Below are positions 16,999 to 25,735 of a stretch of 64,000 nucleotides of DNA, one piece after another. The DNA is taken from the NCBI GenBank assembly GCA_028819075.1, contig JAPPMM010000014.1, forward strand, positions 151,486-215,485, read 5' to 3'. Both the position numbers and the translations under genes were made by a program. Every line of letters starts with the position of its first letter. Position 1 is the first letter of the stretch. The stretch comes from Gammaproteobacteria bacterium. GTDB lineage: Bacteria; Gemmatimonadota; Gemmatimonadetes; Longimicrobiales; Gaopeijiaceae. The notes beneath the pieces were generated by a model that was given only the letters and a program-made list of their open reading frames with translations, made no database searches and was not told where the DNA came from.

Positions 16999-18891
16999 TC
17001 AGAATCCGAGCGACGCCGTCTCCCGGCGCACGTCCCCGGCCGCGATCATCAAGCCAGTCTCCGGATCGCGCCAGGTCACCGTGGGCGCGCACGCGCGCCA
17101 GTTCCACAGGCCCCAGGACTGCACGTCGTGCCCCATCGCCCGCAGTGCTTCCGCGGTCTCCGCCGGGATGCGGTCCTCCATGCGGAGCAGCGCGGGGCTG
17201 CGGTTCACCTCGCTCCCGCTGCCCGGGAAGTTGTAGCTGCCGAAACGCGGCTGGTCCACGGCCTGCTCGGGGGACATCCCCCATACCACCACGTTCAGGA
17301 AGACCTGCAGGAGCGACTGCAGCTGCTGATCGCCGCCGGGGGTGGAGAGCCCCATGAACGGGTGCCCGTCCCTCATCACCAGGAGCGGCGCGTTGGTGTT
17401 GCGCGGGCGCTTGCCGGGCGCCATCACATTCGCGAGCCCCGGGTCCAGGTTGAACTGGCCCATGCGATTGCCGAGCCCGAAGCCCCATCCGGGGATCATG
17501 GGCGTGAAGGTGTGGCCATCGCTCTCGGTGAGGGAGAAGAGGTTGCCCTCGCCATCCATGACGCTGAGCGACGAAGTGTCGATGGAGCCGTCCGACCCCT
17601 CTCCTTCCCCGCTCGCCATCACGAAGCTCGTCGGGGCGCCGTCGGCCACCGCCGCCATCGCCGCCGGGTCGCCCCACGGCGGCATGTCCTGAAACGCGCT
17701 CTTCTCGTCGACGAGCCCGATGCGCTCGCGCGCGTACGCCTTCCCGTACAATCCCTCCGGCGCGGGCGCGAAGTCTGGATCGCCCACGTACTTGTGGGTA
17801 TCCGCCATCGCCAGGTCGATGACCTGGGAGAGGAGGTGGATGTACTCCGGCGTGTTGTAGCCGAGCGCCCGCAGGTCGTAGTTCTCGAGCATGTTGAGCA
17901 TCAGGACGATGCGCGGTCCCTGGCTCCATCCGTCGCCCGTGTAGACATCGTAGCCCTGGAAGCTCGTGCCCAGGGGCTCCTCCCAGCGGCTCTCGTAGTT
18001 GGCCAAGTCCTCGTAGCGCACGATTCCGCCGTGCTCGCGGAAGAATCGGTCCACGTCGCGCGCCGGATCTCCCTTGTAGAAGGCGTCGCGCGCGGCACGG
18101 ATTCCATCGGAACGGCTTCCGCCCGCGGCCAGCGCCCGCCGCTCCGCCTCCATCATGTAGCGGATGAGCCGTCCCAGGTCCGCGTTGACCATCAGGTCGC
18201 CGAGACGTTGCTCCCCGACTCCTTTCTGGAACCAGAAATCGCGGTTGTAGGGGAAGGCGAGGATCCCCTCCATCTGATCCTCGATCATCCACTTCTGCAT
18301 CTTGTAGAGATGATATCCCTCCTCCGCGATGCGCAGCGTCGGCTGCGCGGCCTCGCTGAAGCTGAGGGTGCCGAAGCGGTCGAGCGCGGCGAGCCAGACA
18401 TCGACGTCCGCCGGAATCAGCGCGTTGTTGATGGGCGACTTGCCGTGTTCGAGGAAGTAGTCGAGGGTGGCGAGCGCGGGCGAGGTCCCTGCCCCGACCC
18501 GGGTGATCACGCGGTCCTCCGCTGCGCTATAGAGGATGAGCGGCGCGACCCCGGTCCATCCCGCATAGTCCATCTTGAGCGCCTTGAGGGCCATTCCCGC
18601 CGTCACCCCGGCGTCGAAGGCGTTGCCTCCGGCCCTGAGCACATCGTAGCCGGCCTGCGTGGCCAGGTAGTGCCCTGAGGAGATCACCCCGTGCGTGCCC
18701 ATGACGCGCGGCCGCATGGCCTCGACGTTGTCGGCGTCGTGGACGTGGCCGTAGCTGTTGAAGGGGGCGATAGTGGCGAAGACGCTCCCATCTTCGGCCG
18801 ACGCGGCTTCCTCCCCGGCGCCCATCCCCGATCCGCGCCACGCGATGAGTCCCAGGGCCGCGACTGCGACCATCCATGTCAAATGTTTCAT
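16999..18891 (-). CDS. Gamma-glutamyltransferase-like exported Ntn hydrolase
   Basis: Protein of 630 aa with a short signal peptide or anchor (VAVAALGLIAWRG). Family features include RAGGNAFDAGVTAGMALK near 86, the large-subunit body, and the autoprocessing site DTSSLSVMDGEGN, where Thr439 would become the N-terminal nucleophile of the small subunit. Classical enzymes read DTTH there; here the second Thr and the His are both Ser. A later small-subunit motif MGLSTPGGDQQ is conserved. It probably cleaves gamma-glutamyl or related amide bonds outside the cytoplasm. It is followed directly by the amidase gene on the same strand. Confidence 0.87.
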   Translation of the reverse strand: MKHLTWMVAVAALGLIAWRGSGMGAGEEAASAEDGSVFATIAPFNSYGHVHDADNVEAMRPRVMGTHGVISSGHYLATQAGYDVLRAGGNAFDAGVTAGMALKALKMDYAGWTGVAPLILYSAAEDRVITRVGAGTSPALATLDYFLEHGKSPINNALIPADVDVWLAALDRFGTLSFSEAAQPTLRIAEEGYHLYKMQKWMIEDQMEGILAFPYNRDFWFQKGVGEQRLGDLMVNADLGRLIRYMMEAERRALAAGGSRSDGIRAARDAFYKGDPARDVDRFFREHGGIVRYEDLANYESRWEEPLGTSFQGYDVYTGDGWSQGPRIVLMLNMLENYDLRALGYNTPEYIHLLSQVIDLAMADTHKYVGDPDFAPAPEGLYGKAYARERIGLVDEKSAFQDMPPWGDPAAMAAVADGAPTSFVMASGEGEGSDGSIDTSSLSVMDGEGNLFSLTESDGHTFTPMIPGWGFGLGNRMGQFNLDPGLANVMAPGKRPRNTNAPLLVMRDGHPFMGLSTPGGDQQLQSLLQVFLNVVVWGMSPEQAVDQPRFGSYNFPGSGSEVNRSPALLRMEDRIPAETAEALRAMGHDVQSWGLWNWRACAPTVTWRDPETGLMIAAGDVRRETASLGF

Positions 18892-18976
18892 CGCTTTGGC
18901 CTCCTTGTGCGCGCAGATACCGCGGCAACCCGCACATTCCCATCAACGTCCATATGTTGAGAACCTACTTCCCCAC

Positions 18977-21313
18977 ATGCCCCAGGCAACCATGGCAGGT
19001 CGAACGATCGTGGCTGAGCGTACCCTGGTTACAGCCTGCCTGTTGGCCGCAGGTGTCGCCTCGCCGGCGGCGGCACAGCGACCGGATGCCGGACGGGGAA
19101 ATGGTCCGACCGCTTCGCGCGTCTATCTGGACGAGACCGCCCGGTACCTGATGGAGGGCGCGCGGGGGGCGCGCGACTCCGCTCTGTCGGACATCGAGGC
19201 CTACACGGCGGTGGTCAGCGAGCGCTCGTCCGTCGAAGCGGCGGTGTTCGTCCGCGACCGGCCCATCGTCCGGCTGGAATCGGCGACCCGCGTCCGCTGG
19301 TCGAAGGATGGACCGACGGTCCTGCGGGTGCTGGGGGCCCGGTTGGAGGTCGGCGGGCAGCGCTTCAAACCCCCTCGTCCCGAGGGGACGGGGGCACGCT
19401 TCGCCAGTGACCCGCTTCGCGATCCTTTCAGTCTCTTCGTGCTCTCGATGTTCGGCTCCAACTACAGGGAGTCCTGGTTTGTCCCGTCGGTGACTCCTCT
19501 GGATGACGACGCCGATCGCTTCTACCGGTTCCGTTCCGGAGACACCATTTCCGTCCTCCTCGAGGGCGGTGAGTCGATCCAGGCGGTGAGCGTCACTGCC
19601 AGCCCGCGCTTCCTCGACCTCGGGCTGGTCTTTGCGGTCCTCTGGATCGACCCGGATACCTTCGGCGTGGTGCGCACGATCTATCGTCCCGCCAAGGCCA
19701 TCGAATCGGAGGCAAGCTTGCGCTTTGGAAGTGACTGGGAAGGGGGCATTGGATTGGTGGTCGAAGGCAATCCGCTGGGCGACTTCGAGGCGCAGTCACC
19801 ACCGCCTCCTTCTCTGCTCGAGCGCGCCCTGGCTTACGGGTACGCCGCCCTGGTTCCCCGGCTGGAACTCGGCATGCCGGCAGTGGTCGTCGACTACACC
19901 CTCTGGAATTCCCGCTACTGGCTCCCCCGCAGAGCCAGCTTCGCGGCCTACGGCGTCGGCGGAGACGAGATGGACGCCGAGCATTCGGAGACTCTGGTCA
20001 CGGCGCAGGCGCGCCACGACTGGGATTTCGAGATAGAAGAGATCTCGACCGCCGACGGGGACCCGGCCACGACGGTGACGACAGAAGAGCTGGTTCGGTC
20101 CTGGCGCGAGCCTGGAGACACGGTCGACATCAAGGACGACTCCGAACCCGACTCCGGCACGGTAGTGATCGTGCCGCGAGACTGGCGCGCGCTCGCAGCC
20201 TCCGACCGGCTCCCGCCGTCGATCTGGGAGGAACGGGAGAGCGGAATCTACGCGGGCGAGCTCGAAGAGGCGGAGAATATCCTCGATCCCATTGGCTTGG
20301 CCCGCTTCCCCGGAGATCCGGCAGGCGCGGAGGTCGACCGTGGAGCCGGCCCGTGGTCCTTCGACCCGCCGATACTGTCCCCGGCTCTCCTCCGATACAA
20401 TCCCGTGGAAGGCCTCTCGGCGGGCACCCGTCTCCTCCGTGACCACTCATGGGGACGGAGCGCGCTGACCGTACGCACGGCGATGCGGCGGACCGAGCCC
20501 AGCGTCGACTTTTCCGTCGAGCACGGCAGAACCGGTCCTCGAACACGCTTCTCGCTGTACCGCACCCTCCGCGCAACCGGCGGCAGGGTGGCCGGGAGGC
20601 GCCCGGAACGCCTCGAATTGGCCGCCGATTCCTCGTGGTACTACCTGGCGCAGGGAGCGGCCGTTCAGCTTCTGCCTCGGAGCGGCGAGCGCCTGTGGAC
20701 ATCGCTGCGCGTCTTTTCCGAGAAGACCACGACGTTGTACGGCGAAACGCGACGGCGCACGGGAGCCGATGTCTATCTGAGGCCGTGGTGGGGTGGCTTT
20801 ACCGGGAGCAGGGTAAACGGCGGCGCCGACGTCTCGCTGCAGGGACTGATCGGCGACTTTCCCAGCGTCAGCCTGTCGGTCACAGGCAGGCTGGTCATCC
20901 CCCTGTCCACCGGCTGGGCGACGGCGCTGGAAGCCGGTGGCGCTCACATCCGGGGAGACCCGGCGCCTGAGGAAATCTGGCGTCTCGGGGGTTCGGGTGA
21001 ATGGCTGCGGGGTTATCCGCGTGTCGTGCTGCGCGGGCGTGGGGTGTGGAGAAGCCGGGTCGAGTTCCAGCGCAGGGTCAGCCTGGCCGCCGTGTCAGCC
21101 TTCCACGACTGGGCGTCGGTGGATGGCAGCAGCCTGCAGTCGTTCGGGATCGGCGTCTCTCTGCTGAACGGTTTTCTGCGCGCGGATCTGGCCCGTCCCG
21201 TGTCGGCGTGGCACGAGCAGGGCGTCCCGGTTCCCGGAAGGCCGGGCGGCGGTGGCGACTCTGCACATCAGCCCGGATGGAAATGGCACCTGCGCGCGCT
21301 GGCACCGTTCTAA
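18977..21313 (+). CDS. Large exported protein, probable outer-membrane beta-structure, function unknown
   Basis: Protein of 778 aa starting MPQATMAGRT (a second ATG at 18992 is possible), with a hydrophobic signal segment TLVTACLLAAGVASPAAAQ. The first half is an outer-membrane-associated type with DISVLLEGG-like strands. The last 250 residues alternate hydrophobic and polar residues (for example SLSVTGRLVIPLSTGWATAL and RVEFQRRVSLAAV) as in a beta-barrel. I do not recognise a named family with certainty; it resembles the large DUF5686-like surface proteins. It is transcribed divergently from the gamma-glutamyltransferase-like gene across an 85-base spacer. Confidence 0.75.
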   Translation: MPQATMAGRTIVAERTLVTACLLAAGVASPAAAQRPDAGRGNGPTASRVYLDETARYLMEGARGARDSALSDIEAYTAVVSERSSVEAAVFVRDRPIVRLESATRVRWSKDGPTVLRVLGARLEVGGQRFKPPRPEGTGARFASDPLRDPFSLFVLSMFGSNYRESWFVPSVTPLDDDADRFYRFRSGDTISVLLEGGESIQAVSVTASPRFLDLGLVFAVLWIDPDTFGVVRTIYRPAKAIESEASLRFGSDWEGGIGLVVEGNPLGDFEAQSPPPPSLLERALAYGYAALVPRLELGMPAVVVDYTLWNSRYWLPRRASFAAYGVGGDEMDAEHSETLVTAQARHDWDFEIEEISTADGDPATTVTTEELVRSWREPGDTVDIKDDSEPDSGTVVIVPRDWRALAASDRLPPSIWEERESGIYAGELEEAENILDPIGLARFPGDPAGAEVDRGAGPWSFDPPILSPALLRYNPVEGLSAGTRLLRDHSWGRSALTVRTAMRRTEPSVDFSVEHGRTGPRTRFSLYRTLRATGGRVAGRRPERLELAADSSWYYLAQGAAVQLLPRSGERLWTSLRVFSEKTTTLYGETRRRTGADVYLRPWWGGFTGSRVNGGADVSLQGLIGDFPSVSLSVTGRLVIPLSTGWATALEAGGAHIRGDPAPEEIWRLGGSGEWLRGYPRVVLRGRGVWRSRVEFQRRVSLAAVSAFHDWASVDGSSLQSFGIGVSLLNGFLRADLARPVSAWHEQGVPVPGRPGGGGDSAHQPGWKWHLRALAPF

Positions 21314-21427
21314 GGGGAGGCTCTGTCGCTATCGGGGCTCCTGCCGGCAACCACCCCGGCCGATCGGCGTTATCTTCCGTCCTCGTCGCTTCCAGTCTGC
21401 CGCCCCAGCCCCTTGCAGCCGAGTCCC

Positions 21428-22123
21428 ATGGGAAGACCTGACGCTCACGCGCAGCGGGCAGGATCGTTGCACCCGGAGATCGTCCAGGCCCGCGCCGTGC
21501 TCTTCGACTTCGATTTCACGCTCGCGGATTCCTCCACGGGCGTCGTGGTCTGCATGAATCACGCGCTTTCCTGCCTTGGGCTTCCCCCTGCCCCGGAGGA
21601 TGCTATCCGCCGGACCATCGGCCTCGACCTCATCACGGTGCTCGGTATCCTCGCGGGCGAGGAATGGAAACCCCGGGGACCGGAGTTCCTCCGGCACTTC
21701 ACGAGGAAGGCCGACGAGGTCATGGTCGCCAGCACCGTCTTTCTGCCCGGCGCGGGACGCGTGCTCAGGACGCTTCACGGCGCGGGATACCGCCTCGGCG
21801 TGGTATCGACCAAGTACCGGCACCGGGTGGAGGAGGCTCTGGAGCGGGACGAGCTGCTCGGGTTTGTGGATGTGGTCGTGGGCAGCGACGACGTGCCCCG
21901 GCCCAAGCCGGCCCCGGATGGGCTGTTGCGAGCGGCGGGCGCGTTGGGCCTCGCGACCGGTGACTGCGTCTTCGTGGGCGATTCGGAGGTGGACGCGAAG
22001 GCAGCGCGGGACGCGGACATGGGGTTCGTCGCGGTTCTGACCGGGACGACGGCCGCGGAGACGTTTGCCGGGTATGCGCCGCGAGCCGTGTTCGCAGGGG
22101 TCGGGGAGATCGTTCCGGGATAA
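21428..22123 (+). CDS. HAD-superfamily hydrolase (phosphoglycolate-phosphatase-like)
   Basis: Protein of 231 aa. HAD motif I is LFDFDFTLADS (nucleophile Asp in DFDFT), motif II is the Ser in VVSTKYR, and motifs III/IV are KPAPDG and FVGDSEVDAKAA. The alpha-helical cap after motif I gives the subfamily IA arrangement of Gph/PpaX-type phosphatases. The ATG at 21428 is preferred over a TTG at 21413. The gene stands alone after the outer-membrane protein gene; the physiological substrate cannot be assigned. Confidence 0.87.
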   Translation: MGRPDAHAQRAGSLHPEIVQARAVLFDFDFTLADSSTGVVVCMNHALSCLGLPPAPEDAIRRTIGLDLITVLGILAGEEWKPRGPEFLRHFTRKADEVMVASTVFLPGAGRVLRTLHGAGYRLGVVSTKYRHRVEEALERDELLGFVDVVVGSDDVPRPKPAPDGLLRAAGALGLATGDCVFVGDSEVDAKAARDADMGFVAVLTGTTAAETFAGYAPRAVFAGVGEIVPG

Positions 22124-22277
22124 CCGTCAGGCCGGCGTCGTCGGTATGGCTCGCGGCCGGCTCCGTCTGGCGGTCGCGCGGCCGGCTCCCGTGCAAAGCG
22201 TTGGCACAGTCTGGCTCTTCGCGTCCCACGCGGGCTATCGTGTCCTTCAACGCCGACCCGCCGCCCCGGAGGACGCC

Positions 22278-23759
22278 ATGACCCGTCTGCTGAGCCGCCA
22301 CGCCCGCATTTGCGCCGTCCTCTCGCCGAGAATGGCTCTCCTTACCCTCTTGTCGGCCGGCCTTCTGGCGGCGGGAGCGCTCCCGCCGGCCCTGGCCGCC
22401 CAGGAGATCCTCATCAGCGGCGGCACCGTGGTCACCTCGGAGGGGCGATTCGCCGCCGACGTGCGGGTGCGAGACGGGACCATAGTGGAGATCGGGACCG
22501 GGCTGGCCGCGGGGGCCGGCGCGCGCACCATTGACGCCACCGGGCTCCTGGTCATGCCGGGCGGAGTGGATCCGCACGTCCACCTGGGGGGCAGCCGCCG
22601 GGACGACTACCGCACCGGGTCGCAGGCGGCGCTGGCGGGGGGCATCACCACCATCTCGAACTTCGCTTTCCCGGCCGGGGGACGGACGCTCGCCCAGGCC
22701 ATCGAGCGCGAGGCGGCGCTCATCCGCGAGCAGTCGATCGCGGACGTCATCCTGCACGCGGGCATCAACGACCCCGAAACCCAGGAAGGCCAGATGACCA
22801 CCCTGGCCGCCGAGACCGGCCAGACCAGCACCAAGATCTTCATGGTGCGCGCCGCGTTCGACGCCGAGGTGCCGGACTACATGGCGACCATGGACGCGGC
22901 GGGGCGTGCCGGCGTCCTGACCATGGTGCACTGCGAGGACGGACCCATCCTCGCCCGCGCAGTCGCCGAGCTCACCGCCGCGGGACGCACCTCGCTCGAG
23001 TACTTCCCGGACAGCCGGCCCGTGGTCGGCGAGGTGGTCGCCACCCAGCGGGCGGTCGCCATGGCCGAAGCCACGGGGGCACCCATCTATGCGGTCCACG
23101 TCTCCTCGGAAGGGGCACTACGCGTGCTGCAGGATGCCCGGGAGCGGGGGCTCAGCGTCTTTGTCGAGACCCGCCCCATCTACCTCCACTTCACCCGGCA
23201 GCGCTTCGAGGGACCCGACCGCGGGCTGTATGTGGGGCAGCCGCCGCTTCGCGAACAGCGCGACCAGGACGCCCTGTGGGCCGGAATCGCGAGCGGATCG
23301 GTGCATGTGCTCGGCACCGACCACGTCGCCTATCGGCGCGACGAGAAGATGGACCCGTCGCAAACCATCTCCCGGCACCGGGCCGGCCTGAACAACCTCC
23401 AGGTGGTGCGGCCGATGCTCTATTCCGAGGGCGTCGTCCAGGGGCGCATCTCCGAGGAGCGCTTCGTGGCGGTGACCTCGACCAACGCCGCCAAGCTCTT
23501 CGGACTCTATCCCCGCAAGGGCACGGTCGCGGTGGGCTCGGACGCCGACATCGTCCTCTGGGATCCGGACGAGACGCGCACCATCCGCGACGAGGACATG
23601 TTCTCCGGCACCGGCTTCTCGGTCTATTCCGGGTGGGAGGTCACAGGCTGGCCCGTGATGACGCTCCGCCGAGGCGAGGTCGTCTACGAAGACGGAGAGG
23701 TTCTCGCCGGGGCGGGCAGTGGGGAACTGCTGCGCCGCGGGAGATGGCAGGCGCCGTAG
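22278..23759 (+). CDS. Exported dihydropyrimidinase/D-hydantoinase-like amidohydrolase
   Basis: Protein of 493 aa starting after GGAGGA, with a long hydrophobic signal sequence (about 10-41) ending at LAAQE. The binuclear metal site of cyclic amidohydrolases is complete: His100 and His102 in DPHVHLGG, Lys186 in TSTKIFM (the carboxylated lysine position), His218 in MVHCED, His274 in AVHVSS and Asp348 in GTDHVAY. The family opens cyclic diamides such as dihydropyrimidines and hydantoins and is usually cytoplasmic, so export is unusual. Together with the exported amidase and gamma-glutamyltransferase-like genes nearby it suggests extracytoplasmic amide scavenging. Confidence 0.88.
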   Translation: MTRLLSRHARICAVLSPRMALLTLLSAGLLAAGALPPALAAQEILISGGTVVTSEGRFAADVRVRDGTIVEIGTGLAAGAGARTIDATGLLVMPGGVDPHVHLGGSRRDDYRTGSQAALAGGITTISNFAFPAGGRTLAQAIEREAALIREQSIADVILHAGINDPETQEGQMTTLAAETGQTSTKIFMVRAAFDAEVPDYMATMDAAGRAGVLTMVHCEDGPILARAVAELTAAGRTSLEYFPDSRPVVGEVVATQRAVAMAEATGAPIYAVHVSSEGALRVLQDARERGLSVFVETRPIYLHFTRQRFEGPDRGLYVGQPPLREQRDQDALWAGIASGSVHVLGTDHVAYRRDEKMDPSQTISRHRAGLNNLQVVRPMLYSEGVVQGRISEERFVAVTSTNAAKLFGLYPRKGTVAVGSDADIVLWDPDETRTIRDEDMFSGTGFSVYSGWEVTGWPVMTLRRGEVVYEDGEVLAGAGSGELLRRGRWQAP

Positions 23760-23928
23760 GGCACGGAGATGGGAGGTGCCGTCAACCTTCCAGACCCGGC
23801 CTGCGGCACGGCGTTAGTCCAAGTCCCATGCGGGATTGGCTCCAGAACCGCGTCGGGGTGGCCAAGCAGGTATCGTGGGGAGGATCACGTCGCGGTAGTT
23901 GGTGGACGTGGGCGGACGTAACCATCGC

Positions 23929-24549
23929 CTACACGGCACACGTTCGGACGGCCATCTTGATGTGTCGGCGCAACTCCACCAGGATCTTCACTGTCTTTCT
24001 GAGGCTCGCGACGTCGTCCCATTTCATCGCGTAGGAACTGGCGTGGGCCAAGGGGTTTCTAAGGCCCTCGATCCTCTTGACCTTGTCCTCAAACTTCCCC
24101 TTGGACATCGGCACGGCACCGGCACTATTGGCTAGGGAATCGAACGGGAGACACTTCGTTAGGATCGTCCTCTTGTCACAGAACTCGGTGCATAGCAGCA
24201 GCTCAACGTCGCTCTCGTTGCCACCCCGCTTCTCGTACACCTTCTCCGCGCCTTCCAGCCGTTTGTTACTGATATGCTTCCGCCAACCGTCTCCCTCTGG
24301 GAAAACCGCTTTGATCGCTTCGTACATCGTTAGCTCGAACCCGGTGACCAAGGCGAACACGGCAGCACGAACAGGCAGCTTCTGAAGGTCAGACCACGCT
24401 ACCAAGCCGTTGATTCTCCCGCCGGAGACCACGAGCAAGGGCTTTGGTCGAACGCGGGAAACGTAGTCGAGAATCGTCGCGTCCGCGCCGATCAGGTCCG
24501 CTTCCGAGAGCGGACGCAAGCGATCCCTGACGGGTGCTTCATCGTCCAC
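23929..24549 (-). CDS. CBS-motif plus HEPN-domain protein (second part of split CBS-CBS-HEPN gene)
   Basis: Frame of 206 aa from GTG 24549. Residues 15-60 read as a CBS motif (LLVVSGGRINGLVAWSDLQ). The remainder is helical and contains RNPLAH at 164-169, matching the R-x4-6-H signature of HEPN ribonuclease domains. HEPN proteins often act as RNA-cleaving effectors in toxin or defence systems; CBS pairs bind adenosine nucleotides, so a nucleotide-sensing RNase is a reasonable inference. The first CBS half is encoded in the previous frame and overlaps by 11 bases. Base composition is visibly less GC-rich than the flanks. Confidence 0.6.
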   Translation of the reverse strand: MDDEAPVRDRLRPLSEADLIGADATILDYVSRVRPKPLLVVSGGRINGLVAWSDLQKLPVRAAVFALVTGFELTMYEAIKAVFPEGDGWRKHISNKRLEGAEKVYEKRGGNESDVELLLCTEFCDKRTILTKCLPFDSLANSAGAVPMSKGKFEDKVKRIEGLRNPLAHASSYAMKWDDVASLRKTVKILVELRRHIKMAVRTCAV

Positions 24550-24811
24550 GCCAGATGAGTTGATGGACCCTCTTGGCAGAGAACAGACCGACGATATTGC
24601 CATCGGCCGCCTCGACGGGAAGATAGTCGAAGATCGGGTTGAGGTTGGCGGCCCGGACTTCAGCAAGGGAGTCGTCCAAGCGGCACACTCGCACGCTGGG
24701 GCCAATGCCCTCACCTTCGCGACTGGTGGCGATGAGCGATACCGTCAGGCTCCTTTGCATCCGTTCAAAGCCCTCACTCTGACGGAGCAGGTCCGGTTGT
24801 TCGCGGTTCAT
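24539..24811 (-). CDS. First CBS motif, split from the CBS-HEPN frame by a +1 frame change
   Basis: Frame of 90 aa from ATG 24811. It contains a CBS-type segment (PSVRVCRLDDSLAEVRAANL then LPVEAADGNIVGLFSAKRV) and ends VHQLIWRGR before TGA. The second CBS motif and the HEPN domain continue in the next frame, where a one-base change after TGG (24551) would fuse them into one protein of about 294 aa. Either the gene is frameshifted or the two overlapping frames are translated separately from the GTG at 24549. A single CBS motif alone would be unusual because they fold as pairs. Confidence 0.55.
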   Translation of the reverse strand: MNREQPDLLRQSEGFERMQRSLTVSLIATSREGEGIGPSVRVCRLDDSLAEVRAANLNPIFDYLPVEAADGNIVGLFSAKRVHQLIWRGR

Positions 24812-24877
24812 CACGACTCCGTTGGGAGGTCCGGGCCGTTGTCGCTCCAGATCGAGGCCAAGGGGGAGCGGAGATGC

Positions 24878-25039
24878 TCAACCTGCATCCGATAGATCCC
24901 TGTTCATGATAGCCAGCAGGACCAGCGCAAGCGGTATCTTCCACACCGCCGCCGCTTGGGCGGCGAATCGGATGGCAGAAGCGCCCGGTGCGGGAGATGC
25001 TGGTGCGCTAAGGTGCGTGCCCGACGCGACGTTGAACAT
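24878..25039 (-). CDS. Possible 53-aa single-span membrane protein
   Basis: A 53-codon frame from ATG to TGA lies between two genes on the same strand. It begins MFNVASGTH, continues with a Pro/Ala-rich segment, and has a hydrophobic run AVWKIPLALVLLAIM near the C-terminus, a plausible membrane span. No homologue is recognised and the ribosome-binding site is weak. Position within a same-strand cluster is the main support. Confidence 0.33.
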   Translation of the reverse strand: MFNVASGTHLSAPASPAPGASAIRFAAQAAAVWKIPLALVLLAIMNRDLSDAG

Positions 25040-25069
25040 CGCGGTCTGGCCAAGGGGCGGCTGCGCCCT

Positions 25070-25540
25070 TTAGAACCCTCCGAGGTCTGCGCTCCCCGGA
25101 ACGTGCGTGCAAGGGTCATGGTTTCCCCTATGGCTTGCCGACGCCTCTTTATCAGATGGTGCTTCCAGATTCTCCAACAGGTAGACGCCTCGTTCAACCA
25201 TGGCGCGTTTGATCATCTGCAGTTTCATTCTCGAAAACTCGTCTGCGGCTTCCACCTCCAGTTCACGCACTGCCTCGTTGAGGGCTTGACCGAAGATCCT
25301 TGCCGTGTTCTCCAAACCCTCCCATCCACCTGCCGCCAAAAGGGCCGGAATCATCTCAAGGAGCTTCTCGACCTCTTGTAATTCGGTCCCGGGTTCTGCC
25401 GCCAAAGCTGCTGAGATATTCTGGCTCAATACCGGCTGAAGGATGGCAACCGCCTCTCTCCGGTTCCTGCGCCGTCGGAGGACTGTCACTACTTGGATGG
25501 CACCGATAAAGGCGATCACCGCGAGTATCGACAAGAACAT
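25070..25540 (-). CDS. Small N-terminally membrane-anchored helical protein, function unknown
   Basis: Protein of 156 aa from ATG 25540. A hydrophobic segment MFLSILAVIAFIGAIQ is followed by RRRRNRR, so the anchor is N-terminal and the rest should be cytoplasmic. The body is predicted helical (ELQEVEKLLEMIPALLAA, NEAVRELEVEAADEF). I recognise no family. It is the first of the same-strand cluster leading to the CBS-HEPN frames, so it could be their membrane partner. Longer in-frame starts exist up to 25591. Confidence 0.6.
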   Translation of the reverse strand: MFLSILAVIAFIGAIQVVTVLRRRRNRREAVAILQPVLSQNISAALAAEPGTELQEVEKLLEMIPALLAAGGWEGLENTARIFGQALNEAVRELEVEAADEFSRMKLQMIKRAMVERGVYLLENLEAPSDKEASASHRGNHDPCTHVPGSADLGGF

Positions 25541-25735
25541 ATCCACGTGTTGGCTTACCCCTCTGAGAGACACGCAGGTGGGATGGAACAAGATGCGAAA
25601 CCGATGCCTGCGGGGCGAGTCCCGCTGGTTCCGCTCGCCCCCGTGTAGCGTCCTGCCCTGCGCGTGGGGGTTGCGGCAAACAACTACTAGCGATCCGTCC
25701 CCGTTCGCTCCGGTATCATAGATACTCGCCCGCTT

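Noticed and set aside
16997..18292. Upstream extension of the amidase frame to about 1008 codons
   Set aside because: It runs through the gamma-glutamyltransferase-like gene in another frame, with Arg/Gly/Ala-rich composition and no family similarity.
23810..23855. Possible tRNA 3'-end fragment or attachment site near the island edge
   Set aside because: The TCCAAGTCCC stretch recalls a T-arm, but no stem pairing or matching copy at the other boundary was found.
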